Shown in pieces: positions 43,315 to 53,536 of a stretch of DNA of 64,000 nucleotides. The stretch is taken from positions 1,178,001-1,242,000 of the forward strand of contig NZ_PEFE01000001.1 in assembly GCF_002754315.1 (NCBI RefSeq), read 5' to 3'. A program made the translations under genes and the position numbers. Numbering within the stretch: position 1 is the stretch's first letter; each line of letters begins with the position of its first letter. Under the pieces are notes generated by a model. That model worked only from the letters and a program-made list of their open reading frames with translations. It was not told the origin of the DNA and made no database searches. Source of the stretch: Flavobacterium sp. 11. GTDB lineage: Bacteria > Bacteroidota > Bacteroidia > Flavobacteriales > Flavobacteriaceae.

Positions 43315-44115
43315 TTAAAATCGTTTATCTCCATCGAGCAAACTTCCTAATCCGCCTAACAAACTGCCTTCGTCGCGACTGTTCCCGCCGGCTCTTGGAG
43401 CAGATGCGATGATTCTGTCGGCTAGTCGGCTGAAAGGCAAAGATTGTACATAAACTGTTCCCGGTCCGCGAAGCGTGGCGTAAAACAAACCTTCGCCTCC
43501 AAAAATAGAATTCTTGATTCCGCCAATAAACTCAATATCATAATCAACATCTTTGGTAAAACCTACGATACAACCAGTATCCACTTTTAGGATTTCGCCT
43601 GCGGCTAATTCTTTTTTGGCCAATGTTCCGCCGGTATGTACAAACGCCATTCCGTCGCCTTCTATTTTTTGCATGATAAAACCTTCGCCACCAAACAATC
43701 CGCGACCGAGTTTTTTAGAGAATTCAATTCCCACAGAAACGCCTTTGGCAGCACAAAGGAAGGAATCTTTCTGGCAAATGAATTTACCGCCAAATTGTGT
43801 TAAGTCAATTGGGATTATTTTTCCTGGATAAGGCGATGCAAAGGAAACTTTGCTTTTGGTATTGTTTTGATTGATGAACGCCGTCATAAAAAGACTTTCA
43901 CCGGTTAAAACTCTTTTTCCGGCACTTAAAAGTTTGCCGAACAGTCCGTTTTCCTGTCCGGAACCATCTCCAAAAATGGTTTCCATTTGGATATTATTGT
44001 CCATCATCATAAAACTTCCCGCTTCGGCAATTACTATTTCCTGTGGGTCTAATTCTATTTCCACATATTGCATTTCCTCGCCGTAAATGTGGTAGTCTAT
44101 TTCGTGTGCTTGCAT
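43315..44115 (-). CDS. AIM24 / TIGR00266 family protein
   Basis: 266 residues. Diagnostic segments: YVEIELDPQEIVIAEAGSFM, GDGSGQENGLFGKLLSAGKR, FVHTGGTLAKKELAAGE, VDTGCIVGFTKDVDYDIEFI and LRGPGTVYVQSLPFSRLADR. The fold is a double-stranded beta-helix related to tryptophan RNA-binding attenuator-like proteins. The biological role in bacteria is unknown; the yeast relative Aim24 acts in mitochondrial membrane organisation. The C-terminus is glycine-rich. Single gene. Confidence 0.88.
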   Translation of the reverse strand: MQAHEIDYHIYGEEMQYVEIELDPQEIVIAEAGSFMMMDNNIQMETIFGDGSGQENGLFGKLLSAGKRVLTGESLFMTAFINQNNTKSKVSFASPYPGKIIPIDLTQFGGKFICQKDSFLCAAKGVSVGIEFSKKLGRGLFGGEGFIMQKIEGDGMAFVHTGGTLAKKELAAGEILKVDTGCIVGFTKDVDYDIEFIGGIKNSIFGGEGLFYATLRGPGTVYVQSLPFSRLADRIIASAPRAGGNSRDEGSLLGGLGSLLDGDKRF

Positions 44116-44345
44116 GATTTCTGTGTTTTAAGTTTTTATTTAAAAGTTTTTACCATTAAGAAATTAAGTTTCATTAAGAATCAGAGCTTAATTTTTCTTA
44201 ATTTCTTTTTGATTCAAATTACATATTGAATATGTTTTAAAAAATAGTTGTTGTTTTAAATAAGTCGGAAGGGTGATTATAAAGTTACAGTTTTACCATG
44301 AATTTTGGAATTCGTGTTTTGGAATTATAGATTTTCTCGTTGTAG

Positions 44346-44455
44346 CGCGCAAGGGATAATAGCGGAAAGCCCACAGTCTTGTCTTTTTGGACGAGACGAG
44401 GACTTATAGCGGATAGCCCGACGCAGCTGGAGTTTACGGAAGCTGGGTTGCGCCC
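44346..44455 (-). repeat. Intergenic stem-loop repeat, copy E (inverted)
   Basis: Reads GGGATAATAGCGGAAAGCC, then a GTCTTGTC / GACGAGAC stem, then GGACTTATAGCGGATAGCCC; this is the reverse-complement orientation of copies A-D. The outer parts GCGCGCAA and TTGCGCCC are also partly complementary. It lies between the AIM24 gene and the end of pepP. Confidence 0.65.
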
Positions 44456-44460
44456 AAAAA

Positions 44461-44493
44461 AAAATCGGTTCACATTGCTGTAAACCGATTTAG
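44461..44493 (-). terminator. Terminator of the aminopeptidase P gene
   Basis: On the minus strand AAATCGGTTT, 10-nt loop, AACCGATTT followed by a long T run. Confidence 0.85.
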
Positions 44494-44511
44494 TTGTATG
44501 TATTTAAGGAA

Positions 44512-45804
44512 TTAACTGTTCATTAATTCTTCGATTTCGTCCACTTCAATTGGGATGTTGCGCATCATGTTGAATGGTTCACCGCTTTCCTGAACGATAA
44601 TGTTGTCCTCCAGACGGATTCCGAAACCTTCGGCAGGAATGTAAATTCCAGGCTCTACGGTGAACACCATATTGGCTTGCATTGGCTCGGTCAAGATTCC
44701 GTAATCGTGCGTGTCCAATCCCATGTGGTGGGAAGTTCCGTGCATGAAATATTTTTTATAAGCGGGCCATTCCGGGTTTTCGTTTTGCACATCGGCTTTG
44801 TCAATAAGACCTAAACCTAGTAGTTCTGAAGTCATTAATTTCCCCACTTCGATATGGTATTGTTTCCAAAGTGTTCCTGTAGTCAGCATTTTGGTCGCTT
44901 CGTTTTTTACATTTAAAACGGCATTGTACACTTCTTTTTGTCTTTTGGTGTACTTTCCTGAAACCGGAATGGTACGCGTCATATCACTGGAATAATTAGC
45001 ATATTCAGCTGCAACATCCAGTAAAATCAAATCGCCAGCTTTGCATTGTTGGTTATTTTCGATGTAGTGCAACACATTGGCATTGTTTCCGGAAGCGATA
45101 ATTGGCGTGTAAGCAAAACCTCTGGAACGGTTGCGAATGAATTCGTGAATCAGCTCGGCTTCGATTTCGTATTCGGTCACGTTTGGTTTCACGAAAGACA
45201 ATAATCTTCTAAAACCAAGTTCCGTAATATTACAGGCTTTTTGGATTAAGTCCAATTCTTCGGTTTCTTTTACAGAGCGAAGACGTTGCAATATCGGATT
45301 ACTTTTTGCGACAGTATGTGCCGGATATTTCTCTTTCCACCATTTTACAAAACGGGCTTCACGCGTTTCAGTTTCTACAGTGGCACGGTAATGCTCGTTT
45401 GTATTGATGTAAATTGTTTCAGCGTGCGTCATCATTTCGAATAAAACTTTTTCGAAATCCTGTAACCAATGTACGGTTCTGATTCCTGTTACTTCAAAAG
45501 CACGCTCTTTAGTCAGTTTTTCACCTTCCCAAATTGCAATGTGTTCGCTGGTTTCTTTTAAGAAAACCATTTCTCTTTGGTGCTCGTATGGCGCATCGGG
45601 GAAAAGCAATAAAATACTTTCTTCCTGATCTACTCCGCTTAAATAAAAGATATCGCGGTGTTGTGCAAATGGCAAAGTACTATCGGCAGAAACGGGATAA
45701 ATATCATTAGAATTGAAGATGGCAACGCTTTTTGGCTTCATCTGAGCCATGAATTTTTCTCTATTTTTTATAAATAAATCTCGGTCAATTTGATGATATT
45801 TCAT
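44512..45804 (-). CDS. pepP: Xaa-Pro aminopeptidase (aminopeptidase P)
   Basis: 430 residues of the pita-bread metallopeptidase family M24B. The N-terminal creatinase-like domain (1-170) includes YPVSADSTLPFAQHRDIFYL. The two-metal site is complete: Asp in LLDVAAEYANYSSDMTRTIP (two Asp), His in HGTSHHMGLDTHD, Glu in VFTVEPGIYIP and Glu in GIRLEDNIIV. It removes N-terminal residues that precede proline. No signal peptide. Confidence 0.95.
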   Translation of the reverse strand: MKYHQIDRDLFIKNREKFMAQMKPKSVAIFNSNDIYPVSADSTLPFAQHRDIFYLSGVDQEESILLLFPDAPYEHQREMVFLKETSEHIAIWEGEKLTKERAFEVTGIRTVHWLQDFEKVLFEMMTHAETIYINTNEHYRATVETETREARFVKWWKEKYPAHTVAKSNPILQRLRSVKETEELDLIQKACNITELGFRRLLSFVKPNVTEYEIEAELIHEFIRNRSRGFAYTPIIASGNNANVLHYIENNQQCKAGDLILLDVAAEYANYSSDMTRTIPVSGKYTKRQKEVYNAVLNVKNEATKMLTTGTLWKQYHIEVGKLMTSELLGLGLIDKADVQNENPEWPAYKKYFMHGTSHHMGLDTHDYGILTEPMQANMVFTVEPGIYIPAEGFGIRLEDNIIVQESGEPFNMMRNIPIEVDEIEELMNS

Positions 45805-45915
45805 TTGTTGATTTTTATTGTTTTTTATTTGTCAAATGGAATTCGCATAAAGCTAAAATTGGTTTTTTATACCATTTTTTTCTGTGCTCATTTCATAACA
45901 ATTCGTTTTTATACA

Positions 45916-45941
45916 TTGAATATTCAAAAATACTAACTTTG
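45916..45941 (+). promoter_or_regulatory. Putative promoter of the BNR-repeat gene
   Basis: TAACTTTG (45934-45941) matches TAnnTTTG; the nearest TTG (45916-45918) is only 15 nt away. It would give a leader of about 75 nt. Confidence 0.4.
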
Positions 45942-46021
45942 AGAGAAACGGATGTTAATTACACTATAAAATTTTCAGATAACTATTTTTATGATTAATT
46001 TTCCAATTCAAATCAGTTTTT

Positions 46022-48859
46022 ATGAAAAAAATAGTACTCTTTTCTGCCTTCATAGTCCAAAGTGTCTCTTGGGGACAAGTTTCTGCGGAAGCGATTCAGC
46101 AATCATTGGAAGCCAAAAAACAAATGGAAAATCAATCGCTTTTTCAGAATGTTGCTTTTGAAAATGTAGGTCCAACGGTGATGAGCGGTAGAGTGGTGGA
46201 TGTGGATGTAAATCCGGAAAATCCAACCGAATTTTATGTGGGTTATGCTTCAGGTGGACTTTGGTACACGAATAATAATGGGATGAGTTTTTCGCCAGTT
46301 ATGGATGCGGCGCCTACGCAAAATGTGGGTGATATCGCGGTAGACTGGAAACGAGGAACAATTTGGGTAGGAACTGGTGAGGTGAATTCGTCCCGATCCT
46401 CTTATGCCGGAATTGGAATTTTGAAATCCGAAGATAAAGGAAAGACTTGGCAAAATATGGGCTTGTACGACAGCCATCACATCAGCAGAATCCTTATCAA
46501 TCCATCAAATCCAGATGAAGTTGTTGTGGGTGCAGTGGGTCATTTGTATTCTAAAAATGAAGAACGAGGAATTTATAAAACGACTAATGGCGGAAAAACG
46601 TGGAGTAAAACCCTTTATATCGACGATGAAACCGGGATTATTGATGTGGCTGTTTCGCCAAAAAACTTCAAGGTTCAATTTGCGGCTTCTTGGAGCAAAG
46701 ATAGAAAAGCTTGGGATTTTATTGGGAGTGGCGCCACTTCAGGAATTTATAAAAGTGAGGATGCTGGATTGACTTGGAAACTTTACACGAATGCTGAAAG
46801 TGGATTTCCTGTTGGCGAAGGCGTTGGCCGTATTGGTTTAGCGGTGTATGATGATGCAAATGTATATGCCATTTTAGATAACCAATTCAAAAGACCGTTG
46901 CAATCCAAAAAAAGCAATTCGTTACCGATTGCGTTTTCAATGCCGGGAGACGAATTCTTGAAATTACCAAATAAAAGTCTGAATTCTATTTTAAAGAATT
47001 ACGGATTGACCGAAAAATACAGAGCCGAAAATATCAAGCATTGGGTTGAAAACGGGTATTTGCAACCAAACGAAGCTGCAAAAGTAGTTCTGGACGCAAT
47101 AAATAGTTTGGCCGAAACAGAAGTTATTGGTGCCGAAGTATACAAATCAGGTGACGGAGGAAAAAATTGGACAAAGACACACCAAGATTTTATTGATGAT
47201 TTCTTTTATTCGTACGGGTATTATTTCAGTGTTATATCTGTTGATCCAAACGATGTGAATAAAATTTATTTGTCAGGTGTACCCATTATAAAATCAACTG
47301 ATGGCGGGAAAACATTCACCTCCATAAGCGAAGAGAATGTTCACGCGGATCATCACGTGGTTTGGGTGAATCCAAATAAATCTGGGCATTTAATTAATGG
47401 AAATGACGGTGGTTTGAACATTTCGTATGATGATGGAGCACATTGGGTGAAAAGTAATTCACATTCCGTAAGTCAGTTTTATGCAGTGAATGTAGATGAG
47501 CAAGAACCGTATAATATCTATGGTGGGATGCAGGATAATGGCGTTTGGGTTGGGCCAAGTACTTATAAATATTCATCAGAATGGTACCAAACCGGAAAAT
47601 ATCCATACGAAAATTTGATGGGTGGAGACGGAATGCAAACTCAAATTGACAAAAGAAATCCAAGTATTGTTTACACAGGTTTCCAATTTGGAAATTATTA
47701 CAGAATTGATCGTGCAAAAAACAAACGTGATTATATTTCTCCAAAGCCAAAAAAGGACGAAAAACCATTTCGATTCAATTGGCAAACGCCTATTTTATTG
47801 TCTTCGCACAACCAAGATATTTTATACATGGGATCTAATTTCTTGCACCGTTCGATGAATCAAGGACAAACTTGGACTGCTATTTCGCCTGATTTGACGC
47901 AAGGAGCTAAAGAAGGAAATGTAGCTTTTGGAACAATCGCCGCCATCAGCGAAAGTCAATTGCAGTTTGGTTTGCTCTACACGGGAAGTGATGATGGATT
48001 GATTCATGTTTCGAAAGACGGCGGTGCGACTTGGAATAAAATTTCGGGAGATTTACCTCAAAACCGATGGGTTTCCAGAGTAGTGGCTTCGGCACACAAG
48101 AAAGAAAGAGTGTATGCGACTTTAAACGGATATCGAAATGATGATTTCACCAGTTATGTGTATGTGTCAGATGATTTTGGGCAAACCTGGAAAAATATAG
48201 CCAATAATCTGCCTGCAAGTCCAGTGAATGTAATTGTGGAAGATAATGTCAACGAGAATGTTTTGTACGTGGGAACGGACAACGGATTGTATGTTTCGTT
48301 AAACAAAGGAACAAGCTGGGATGATTTTTCTAGTGGAATTCCAAACGTGGCCGTTCACGATGCAGTGATTCAAAAGAAAGCAAAAGATTTAGTGGTGGGA
48401 ACTCACGGTCGTTCAGTGTACAAAGTTAATTTGGAACAAGTGGAACAATTGAATGATAAAGTAATAGCGGAAAATCTTCATGTTTTTGAGCTTAAAAAGA
48501 TAAAAAAATCAAGAGAATGGGGCAACAGTTGGAGTTCTTGGGCTAAGGCTTCAGAACCAAAAGCAGAGGTTTGGTTTTATTCGAATGAAAATGCAGAAGT
48601 GCTTTTGCAAATTGAAAACAGCTTGAAAGAAGTGGTTTATTCTCAGAAGGTAAAAGCTGTAAAAGGACTGAATAAACACATTTATGATCTTTCAATGACT
48701 AAAACGGCAGCAGATAATTGGAAAAATAAAGACAAAAAACTAAAATTGGAAGCAGCCAAAAACGGTAAATATTACCTTCCAATTTCAATCAATAAAATAA
48801 GTATTCAAAAAGGAAAAGAGAAAGTGGTTACTGATCTTGAAATTATAGAATCAAAATAA
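46022..48859 (+). CDS. Secreted BNR/Asp-box beta-propeller protein (sortilin/VPS10-like)
   Basis: 945 residues. A signal peptide (KKIVLFSAFIVQSVSWGQ) precedes a long propeller built of at least nine Asp-box turns, such as SEDKGKTW, TTNGGKTW, SEDAGLTW, SGDGGKNW, STDGGKTF, SKDGGATW and SDDFGQTW. The annotation for such proteins is often glycosyl hydrolase or VPS10 domain protein, but no catalytic residues of a sialidase are recognised. The C-terminus lacks a clear type IX secretion sorting domain. It is probably periplasmic or on the outer membrane. Function is not known. Confidence 0.85.
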   Translation: MKKIVLFSAFIVQSVSWGQVSAEAIQQSLEAKKQMENQSLFQNVAFENVGPTVMSGRVVDVDVNPENPTEFYVGYASGGLWYTNNNGMSFSPVMDAAPTQNVGDIAVDWKRGTIWVGTGEVNSSRSSYAGIGILKSEDKGKTWQNMGLYDSHHISRILINPSNPDEVVVGAVGHLYSKNEERGIYKTTNGGKTWSKTLYIDDETGIIDVAVSPKNFKVQFAASWSKDRKAWDFIGSGATSGIYKSEDAGLTWKLYTNAESGFPVGEGVGRIGLAVYDDANVYAILDNQFKRPLQSKKSNSLPIAFSMPGDEFLKLPNKSLNSILKNYGLTEKYRAENIKHWVENGYLQPNEAAKVVLDAINSLAETEVIGAEVYKSGDGGKNWTKTHQDFIDDFFYSYGYYFSVISVDPNDVNKIYLSGVPIIKSTDGGKTFTSISEENVHADHHVVWVNPNKSGHLINGNDGGLNISYDDGAHWVKSNSHSVSQFYAVNVDEQEPYNIYGGMQDNGVWVGPSTYKYSSEWYQTGKYPYENLMGGDGMQTQIDKRNPSIVYTGFQFGNYYRIDRAKNKRDYISPKPKKDEKPFRFNWQTPILLSSHNQDILYMGSNFLHRSMNQGQTWTAISPDLTQGAKEGNVAFGTIAAISESQLQFGLLYTGSDDGLIHVSKDGGATWNKISGDLPQNRWVSRVVASAHKKERVYATLNGYRNDDFTSYVYVSDDFGQTWKNIANNLPASPVNVIVEDNVNENVLYVGTDNGLYVSLNKGTSWDDFSSGIPNVAVHDAVIQKKAKDLVVGTHGRSVYKVNLEQVEQLNDKVIAENLHVFELKKIKKSREWGNSWSSWAKASEPKAEVWFYSNENAEVLLQIENSLKEVVYSQKVKAVKGLNKHIYDLSMTKTAADNWKNKDKKLKLEAAKNGKYYLPISINKISIQKGKEKVVTDLEIIESK

Positions 48860-48881
48860 ACGGTCCTTTTATTTTAAAAAC

Positions 48882-48917
48882 AAAAAACACGATTTCAGAT
48901 GAAATCGTGTTTTTTTA
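48882..48917. terminator. Bidirectional terminator (BNR gene / aceA)
   Basis: AAACACGATTT, loop CAGATG, AAATCGTGTTT with flanking A and T runs. Confidence 0.9.
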
Positions 48918-48931
48918 TGGTTGCAGTTTTT

Positions 48932-50212
48932 CTAAAATTGAGCTACTTCTGTAGAATCTTTCATCGCAGTAGTAGAAGATTTTCCTATTGTTACGGTATT
49001 TTGTACTGCATCAAAATAGGATGTCCCTACGAAACCTTGGTGTTTTACGGCTTTGAAACCGTGTTTTTGTAAAGCAAATTCTCTTTCCTGCAATTCAGAA
49101 TAACCTGCCATTCCTCTTTCTTTGTATGCTTTAGACAATTCGAACATGCTAGTGTTCAACGCGTGGAATCCGGCCAATGTGATGAATTGGAATTTGTATC
49201 CCATTGCGGCAAGATCTTCGCGGAACGTTTCCATTTCAGCAACGGATAATTTTGCAGCCCAGTTGAAAGATGGCGAACAATTGTAAGCCAACATTTTTCC
49301 TGGGAATTTTGCGTGAATTCCTTCGGCAAATTTTCTTGCGTAATCAAGATCCGGGTTGCTGGTTTCCATCCAAATTAAATCAGCATAAGGCGCATAACTC
49401 AATCCTCTGTCAATTCCTTGCTCCACACCACAATTTACATAGAAAAAACCTTCTCCAGTTTTTTCACCCGTGATGAATTTAGCATCTCTAGGGTCAATAT
49501 CGCTAGTTAATAAGTTAGCCGCATCAGCATCTGTACGAGCAACAATCAACGTTGGCGTTCCCATTACGTCAGCTGCTAAACGTGCTGCAATCAATTTGTT
49601 GATGGCTTCTTGTGTAGGAACCAAAACTTTCCCGCCTAAGTGTCCACATTTTTTAGCAGAACTCAATTGGTCTTCAAAGTGAACTCCGGCAGCCCCCGCT
49701 TCAATCATCGATTTCATTAATTCGAAAGCATTAAGGTTTCCTCCAAAACCGGCTTCGGCATCAGCAACAATAGGAACTAAGTATTGTTTTTTATCGGTTG
49801 TTCCGTTTACTACTTGTATTTGGTCTGCTCTCAAAAGGGCATTATTTATTCGTTTTACTACCAATGGAACACTGTTAGCAGGATATAAAGATTGGTCAGG
49901 ATACATTTCGCCGGCTACATTTGCGTCAGCGGCAACTTGCCAACCGCTCAAATAAATAGCGTCTAATCCTGCTTCTACTTCTTGAATCGCTTGGTTTCCG
50001 GTAAGTGCGCCAAGTCCGGCTACAAAATCCTGAGAATTTAGTTTGTTCCATAAGTTATTCGCTCCAATTCTGGCTACACTGTGTTCTATTTGATAAGAAC
50101 CTTGCAATTTTACCACTTCTTCAGCAGTGTAAGGTCGCTCAATGCCATTCCATCTTGGGTTCGTAATCCAGTCGGTAACTAATTCTTGAATTCTTGTTTC
50201 TGTAGTTTTCAT
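48932..50212 (-). CDS. aceA: Isocitrate lyase
   Basis: 426 residues. It splits isocitrate into succinate and glyoxylate in the glyoxylate shunt. The active-site motif KKCGHLGGK (catalytic Cys near 187) is intact, with [23 protein letters not shown] and [10 protein letters not shown]. It lies 46 bp downstream of the malate synthase gene and is surely in the same operon. The divergent ScfR-like regulator is the likely controller. Confidence 0.97.
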   Translation of the reverse strand: MKTTETRIQELVTDWITNPRWNGIERPYTAEEVVKLQGSYQIEHSVARIGANNLWNKLNSQDFVAGLGALTGNQAIQEVEAGLDAIYLSGWQVAADANVAGEMYPDQSLYPANSVPLVVKRINNALLRADQIQVVNGTTDKKQYLVPIVADAEAGFGGNLNAFELMKSMIEAGAAGVHFEDQLSSAKKCGHLGGKVLVPTQEAINKLIAARLAADVMGTPTLIVARTDADAANLLTSDIDPRDAKFITGEKTGEGFFYVNCGVEQGIDRGLSYAPYADLIWMETSNPDLDYARKFAEGIHAKFPGKMLAYNCSPSFNWAAKLSVAEMETFREDLAAMGYKFQFITLAGFHALNTSMFELSKAYKERGMAGYSELQEREFALQKHGFKAVKHQGFVGTSYFDAVQNTVTIGKSSTTAMKDSTEVAQF

Positions 50213-50258
50213 TTTTCTTTTTTTTGGTTGTTTGTTAATAGGTATTGCAATTGATTTT

Positions 50259-51860
50259 TTAAATGTATTTGTATCCTGGAATTGTCAAAAATTCGATAAA
50301 ATTGTCGTTTACGACCAGAATGTCTAATAATTGTTCCGCCAGTCTGTATTTTTGTTTTTCATGATTTTCGTCTCCAACGAGTTTTCTGATTTTTTCAAAC
50401 TCTTCCATCGCTAATCGATGATAGTAATTTGTATTTAATACTTTTTTATTGTCCAATACCACTCCGTTTTGTAGCCATTGCCACAATTGTGATCTTGAAA
50501 TCTCAGCAGTAGCAGCGTCTTCCATTAAATTGTGTAATGCGGCAGCGCCTTGTCCGTTGAGCCATGAAGCGATATATAAAACTGAAATGCTGATGTTTTT
50601 TCGAACGCCTTCCTCTGTAATTGTTCCTTTTGGAGTTTCCAGCAAATCACTTTCGGTAACGTGTACGTCTTCTCTTTTTACATGAATCTGATTTTTGGTC
50701 GGCATGTTTTTATCGAATACCGTCATGGCGAGCGAAACCAAATCCGGATGTGCGACCCAAGTGCCGTCATGACCATTTTTAACCTCCCGTTCTTTATCGG
50801 CAATTACTTTGTCGAAAGCTATTTTGTTGGCTTCTTCGTTGTTTTTTATTGGAATTTGTGCTGCCATTCCGCCAATTGCATGAATATTTCGTTTATGACA
50901 TCTTTGAATAACCAATTGGGAATACGCACTCATAAATGGCGAAGTCATCGTTACTTGATCTCTGTTTGGAACTAGGAAAGCCGGATTTTTTCTTAGTTTC
51001 TTGATGTATGAAAAGATGTAATCCCATCGTCCGCAATTAAGACCAACAATATGATCTTTCAATTCAAAAATGATTTCGTCCAATTGAAAACTGGCAGTTA
51101 TGGTTTCGATTAAAACCGTGGCTTTGAATGTTCCGTTTTTCACGCCTAAATATTCCTGCGTGAATTCGAAAACTTCATTCCACCATCTTGCTTCCAGATA
51201 ATGTTCCAGTTTTGGAATGTAAAAATACGGTGCCGTTCCATCCTCAATAAGTTGTTTGTGATTGTGAAAAGCATACAAACCAAAGTCAATTAAGGAACCT
51301 GAAGCTTGTTCTCCATCAATCAAAATATTTTTCTCAGGTAAATGCAAGCCTCTTGGTCGAACAATCAATACGGCAGTTTCGTTGTTCAGACTGTATTTTT
51401 TATTTTTCACAGTGTCTTGAAGAGTGATGGTTTTATTCACCGCATCTTTCAGGTTTTGCTGGCCTGTCATTAAGTTGCTCCAAGTAGGAGAAGTGCTGTC
51501 TTCAAAATCAGCCATGAACGTTTTTGCTCCTGAATTCAATGCATTGATAACCATTTTTCTATCGACCGGTCCGGTTATTTCGACTCTTCGGTCTAATAAA
51601 TCCTCTGGAGTTTTTGCAGCTTCCCAATTACTTTCTCTGATGCTTTTTGTTTCAGAAGGAAATGTTGGTAACGCTCCTGCATCAAATAAATGCTGTTGAT
51701 TTTTTCTTTCGGCTAATAGCAAAAGTCTTTTGTCATTGAATCTGTGATGCAATTCCGTTATTAAATCAATAGCGTTATCCGTCAAAATTGCTGGATAATG
51801 CTCTTTCGTTTCAGGTGAAAACTGTAACGATTTTTCGGTTGTTTCAATAATATCTTTCAT
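50259..51860 (-). CDS. aceB: Malate synthase A
   Basis: 533 residues, the A-type length. It condenses glyoxylate with acetyl-CoA to malate. Marks are [62 protein letters not shown] and [15 protein letters not shown]; the catalytic Arg and Asp lie in RPRGLH and further on in [18 protein letters not shown]. First gene of the aceB-aceA operon; the start is 119 bp from the regulator start on the other strand. Confidence 0.97.
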   Translation of the reverse strand: MKDIIETTEKSLQFSPETKEHYPAILTDNAIDLITELHHRFNDKRLLLLAERKNQQHLFDAGALPTFPSETKSIRESNWEAAKTPEDLLDRRVEITGPVDRKMVINALNSGAKTFMADFEDSTSPTWSNLMTGQQNLKDAVNKTITLQDTVKNKKYSLNNETAVLIVRPRGLHLPEKNILIDGEQASGSLIDFGLYAFHNHKQLIEDGTAPYFYIPKLEHYLEARWWNEVFEFTQEYLGVKNGTFKATVLIETITASFQLDEIIFELKDHIVGLNCGRWDYIFSYIKKLRKNPAFLVPNRDQVTMTSPFMSAYSQLVIQRCHKRNIHAIGGMAAQIPIKNNEEANKIAFDKVIADKEREVKNGHDGTWVAHPDLVSLAMTVFDKNMPTKNQIHVKREDVHVTESDLLETPKGTITEEGVRKNISISVLYIASWLNGQGAAALHNLMEDAATAEISRSQLWQWLQNGVVLDNKKVLNTNYYHRLAMEEFEKIRKLVGDENHEKQKYRLAEQLLDILVVNDNFIEFLTIPGYKYI

Positions 51861-51870
51861 GGTTAAAATG

Positions 51871-51911
51871 TTTTACACGACAATGTTACAAAAAGTTTTT
51901 TACAAAACAAG
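51871..51911. promoter_or_regulatory. Candidate regulator-binding repeats between aceB and the ScfR-like gene
   Basis: TTACA occurs at 51873, 51886 and 51900, 13-14 bp apart, the last two extended to TTACAAAA. The A/T-rich block AAAAGTTTTTTACAAAA is reminiscent of the RamB-site style (AAAGTTTTGCAAA). The near-palindrome GCGAACGTACGC follows at 51911-51922. Position between the divergent genes makes it a likely operator. Confidence 0.4.
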
Positions 51912-51943
51912 CGAACGTACGCTAAAAATGAAAAATATTTTTT

Positions 51944-51974
51944 TTGGCGAAAATATTTTTTTAGTATATCTTTG
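51944..51974 (+). promoter_or_regulatory. Promoter of the ScfR-like regulator
   Basis: TTG (51944-51946), 20-nt spacer, TATCTTTG (51967-51974). The start codon follows only 4 nt later, which implies a leaderless mRNA. Confidence 0.6.
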
Positions 51975-51978
51975 AGAT

Positions 51979-53460
51979 ATGAACATAGAAAAGGATTATA
52001 TCAAGTTAATTTTTGGATTAAAACTGAAGCAGGCTCGTACCAATAAGAATCTGTCATTATTTGGTTTGGCAAAAATCACAGACCTTTCAAAATCGTATTT
52101 GAACGAAATAGAAAAAGGAAAAAAATATCCTAAAACGGATAAAATCATTCTGTTGTCTGAAAAACTGGATGTTTCTTATGACAATATGGTTTCGTTGAAA
52201 CTGGATAATAATTTGGCACCTATTGGAGAAATCCTGAAATCTGGTATTCTAAAAGAGATTCCTCTGGAGATTTTCGGGATTCAGGAAAATGATCTTATCG
52301 ATATTATTGCCAATGCTCCTGCAAAAGTCAATGCGTTTATCAGCACGATTATTGAGATTGCGCAACATTATAATTTGACAAGAGAGAGTTTCTTTTTGGC
52401 TTCGTTGCGTTCGTATCAAGAAGCGCATACAAACTATTTTGAAGATTTAGAGCAGAGAGTGTTGCAGTTTTCCAAAGCGTTTCATGTAAATATTGACACC
52501 AAGATTTCGATTGAAGAACTCACAGCGATATTAATTGAGGAATACGGGTATACGATAAAAGAACTCGTTTTTTCTGAGCAAGAACAATTGGGGGATTTGA
52601 GATCGATATTTGTACCAAAAAGCAAGACGCTATTGCTTTCATTAGATATTGACGAGCCTCAAAAGGCATTTATTCTAGCTAAAGAAATTGCGTATAATTA
52701 CCTTGAGATTACCGAAAGGTTATATACGTTCAGTTGGATTAAGTTTGATAATTTTGACCAAGTCCTGAATAATTTTTATGCTTCCTATTTTGCCGGAGCG
52801 TTGCTTATTCCAAGGCAAAAACTGATAGACGAACTGAATTTATTTTTGTCAAAAACTGACCCGAAGCCTCAGGAAATGATTGCTTTGATGAGCGGATTTA
52901 ATGTTTCGCCTGAATCGTTCTATCAAAGATTGACTAATATTTTACCAAAAGATTTTCAGTTGAAGAATCTCTTTTTCCTGCGATTGTCTCATCAGATAGG
53001 AACGGATACGTATCAAATAAAAAAGGAATTACACATTACCAATCAGCAGGAACCGCATGCGAATGAAATGAATGAACATTACTGCCGAAGATGGGTTTCT
53101 ATACGTACTATTGAGGAGTCTTTGAGGCAAAAGAAAAATCATTTTTTTGATGCGCAAATTTCCAGTTATGAAAATAGTAAAAATGAATATCTTGTTTTTT
53201 CATCGGCAACGCCGGATCCGTTTAAAATAGATTGTATTCGTAGTATTTCGGTAGGGATATTGATTACACCGGGAATGAAGAAAAAATTCAAGTTTATCGA
53301 AAGTGATTCGATCAAGAGACAGGTTGTTGGGGTTACCTGCGAAACTTGTGCTGTTAAAAATTGTTTGGAAAGAGCTTCACCTCCAATTCATTTAGAACAA
53401 AAAATGCGCAATGAAAACACAGATTTAATTGTGCAGCAATACATGACAAAATTCAGTTAA
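51979..53460 (+). CDS. XRE-family regulator of the ScfR/RamB type
   Basis: 493 residues. Residues 10-68 are an XRE helix-turn-helix (LKLKQARTNKNLSLFGLAKI, SYLNEIEKGKKYPKTDKIIL). The long remainder matches the short-chain fatty-acid regulator family: an IrrE-like central part (FILAKEIAYNYLEITERLYT, SYFAGALLIPRQKLIDELNL) and a C-terminal domain with conserved cysteines, VTCETCAVKNCLER. In Corynebacterium RamB represses aceA and aceB; the divergent placement here suggests the same duty, with acyl-CoA or acetate as signal. The cysteine cluster could sense redox state or bind metal. Confidence 0.88.
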   Translation: MNIEKDYIKLIFGLKLKQARTNKNLSLFGLAKITDLSKSYLNEIEKGKKYPKTDKIILLSEKLDVSYDNMVSLKLDNNLAPIGEILKSGILKEIPLEIFGIQENDLIDIIANAPAKVNAFISTIIEIAQHYNLTRESFFLASLRSYQEAHTNYFEDLEQRVLQFSKAFHVNIDTKISIEELTAILIEEYGYTIKELVFSEQEQLGDLRSIFVPKSKTLLLSLDIDEPQKAFILAKEIAYNYLEITERLYTFSWIKFDNFDQVLNNFYASYFAGALLIPRQKLIDELNLFLSKTDPKPQEMIALMSGFNVSPESFYQRLTNILPKDFQLKNLFFLRLSHQIGTDTYQIKKELHITNQQEPHANEMNEHYCRRWVSIRTIEESLRQKKNHFFDAQISSYENSKNEYLVFSSATPDPFKIDCIRSISVGILITPGMKKKFKFIESDSIKRQVVGVTCETCAVKNCLERASPPIHLEQKMRNENTDLIVQQYMTKFS

Positions 53461-53480
53461 ACATATTCTGTATTTAAATA

Positions 53481-53523
53481 AAAAAGCACCGAAAGTTCAA
53501 CTATGAATTATCGGTGCTTTTTT
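53481..53523. terminator. Bidirectional terminator (ScfR-like gene / HMG-CoA synthase)
   Basis: AAAAAGCACCGA / TCGGTGCTTTTTT with an 18-nt loop. Confidence 0.8.
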
Positions 53524-53536
53524 GTTTAAGTAAAAA

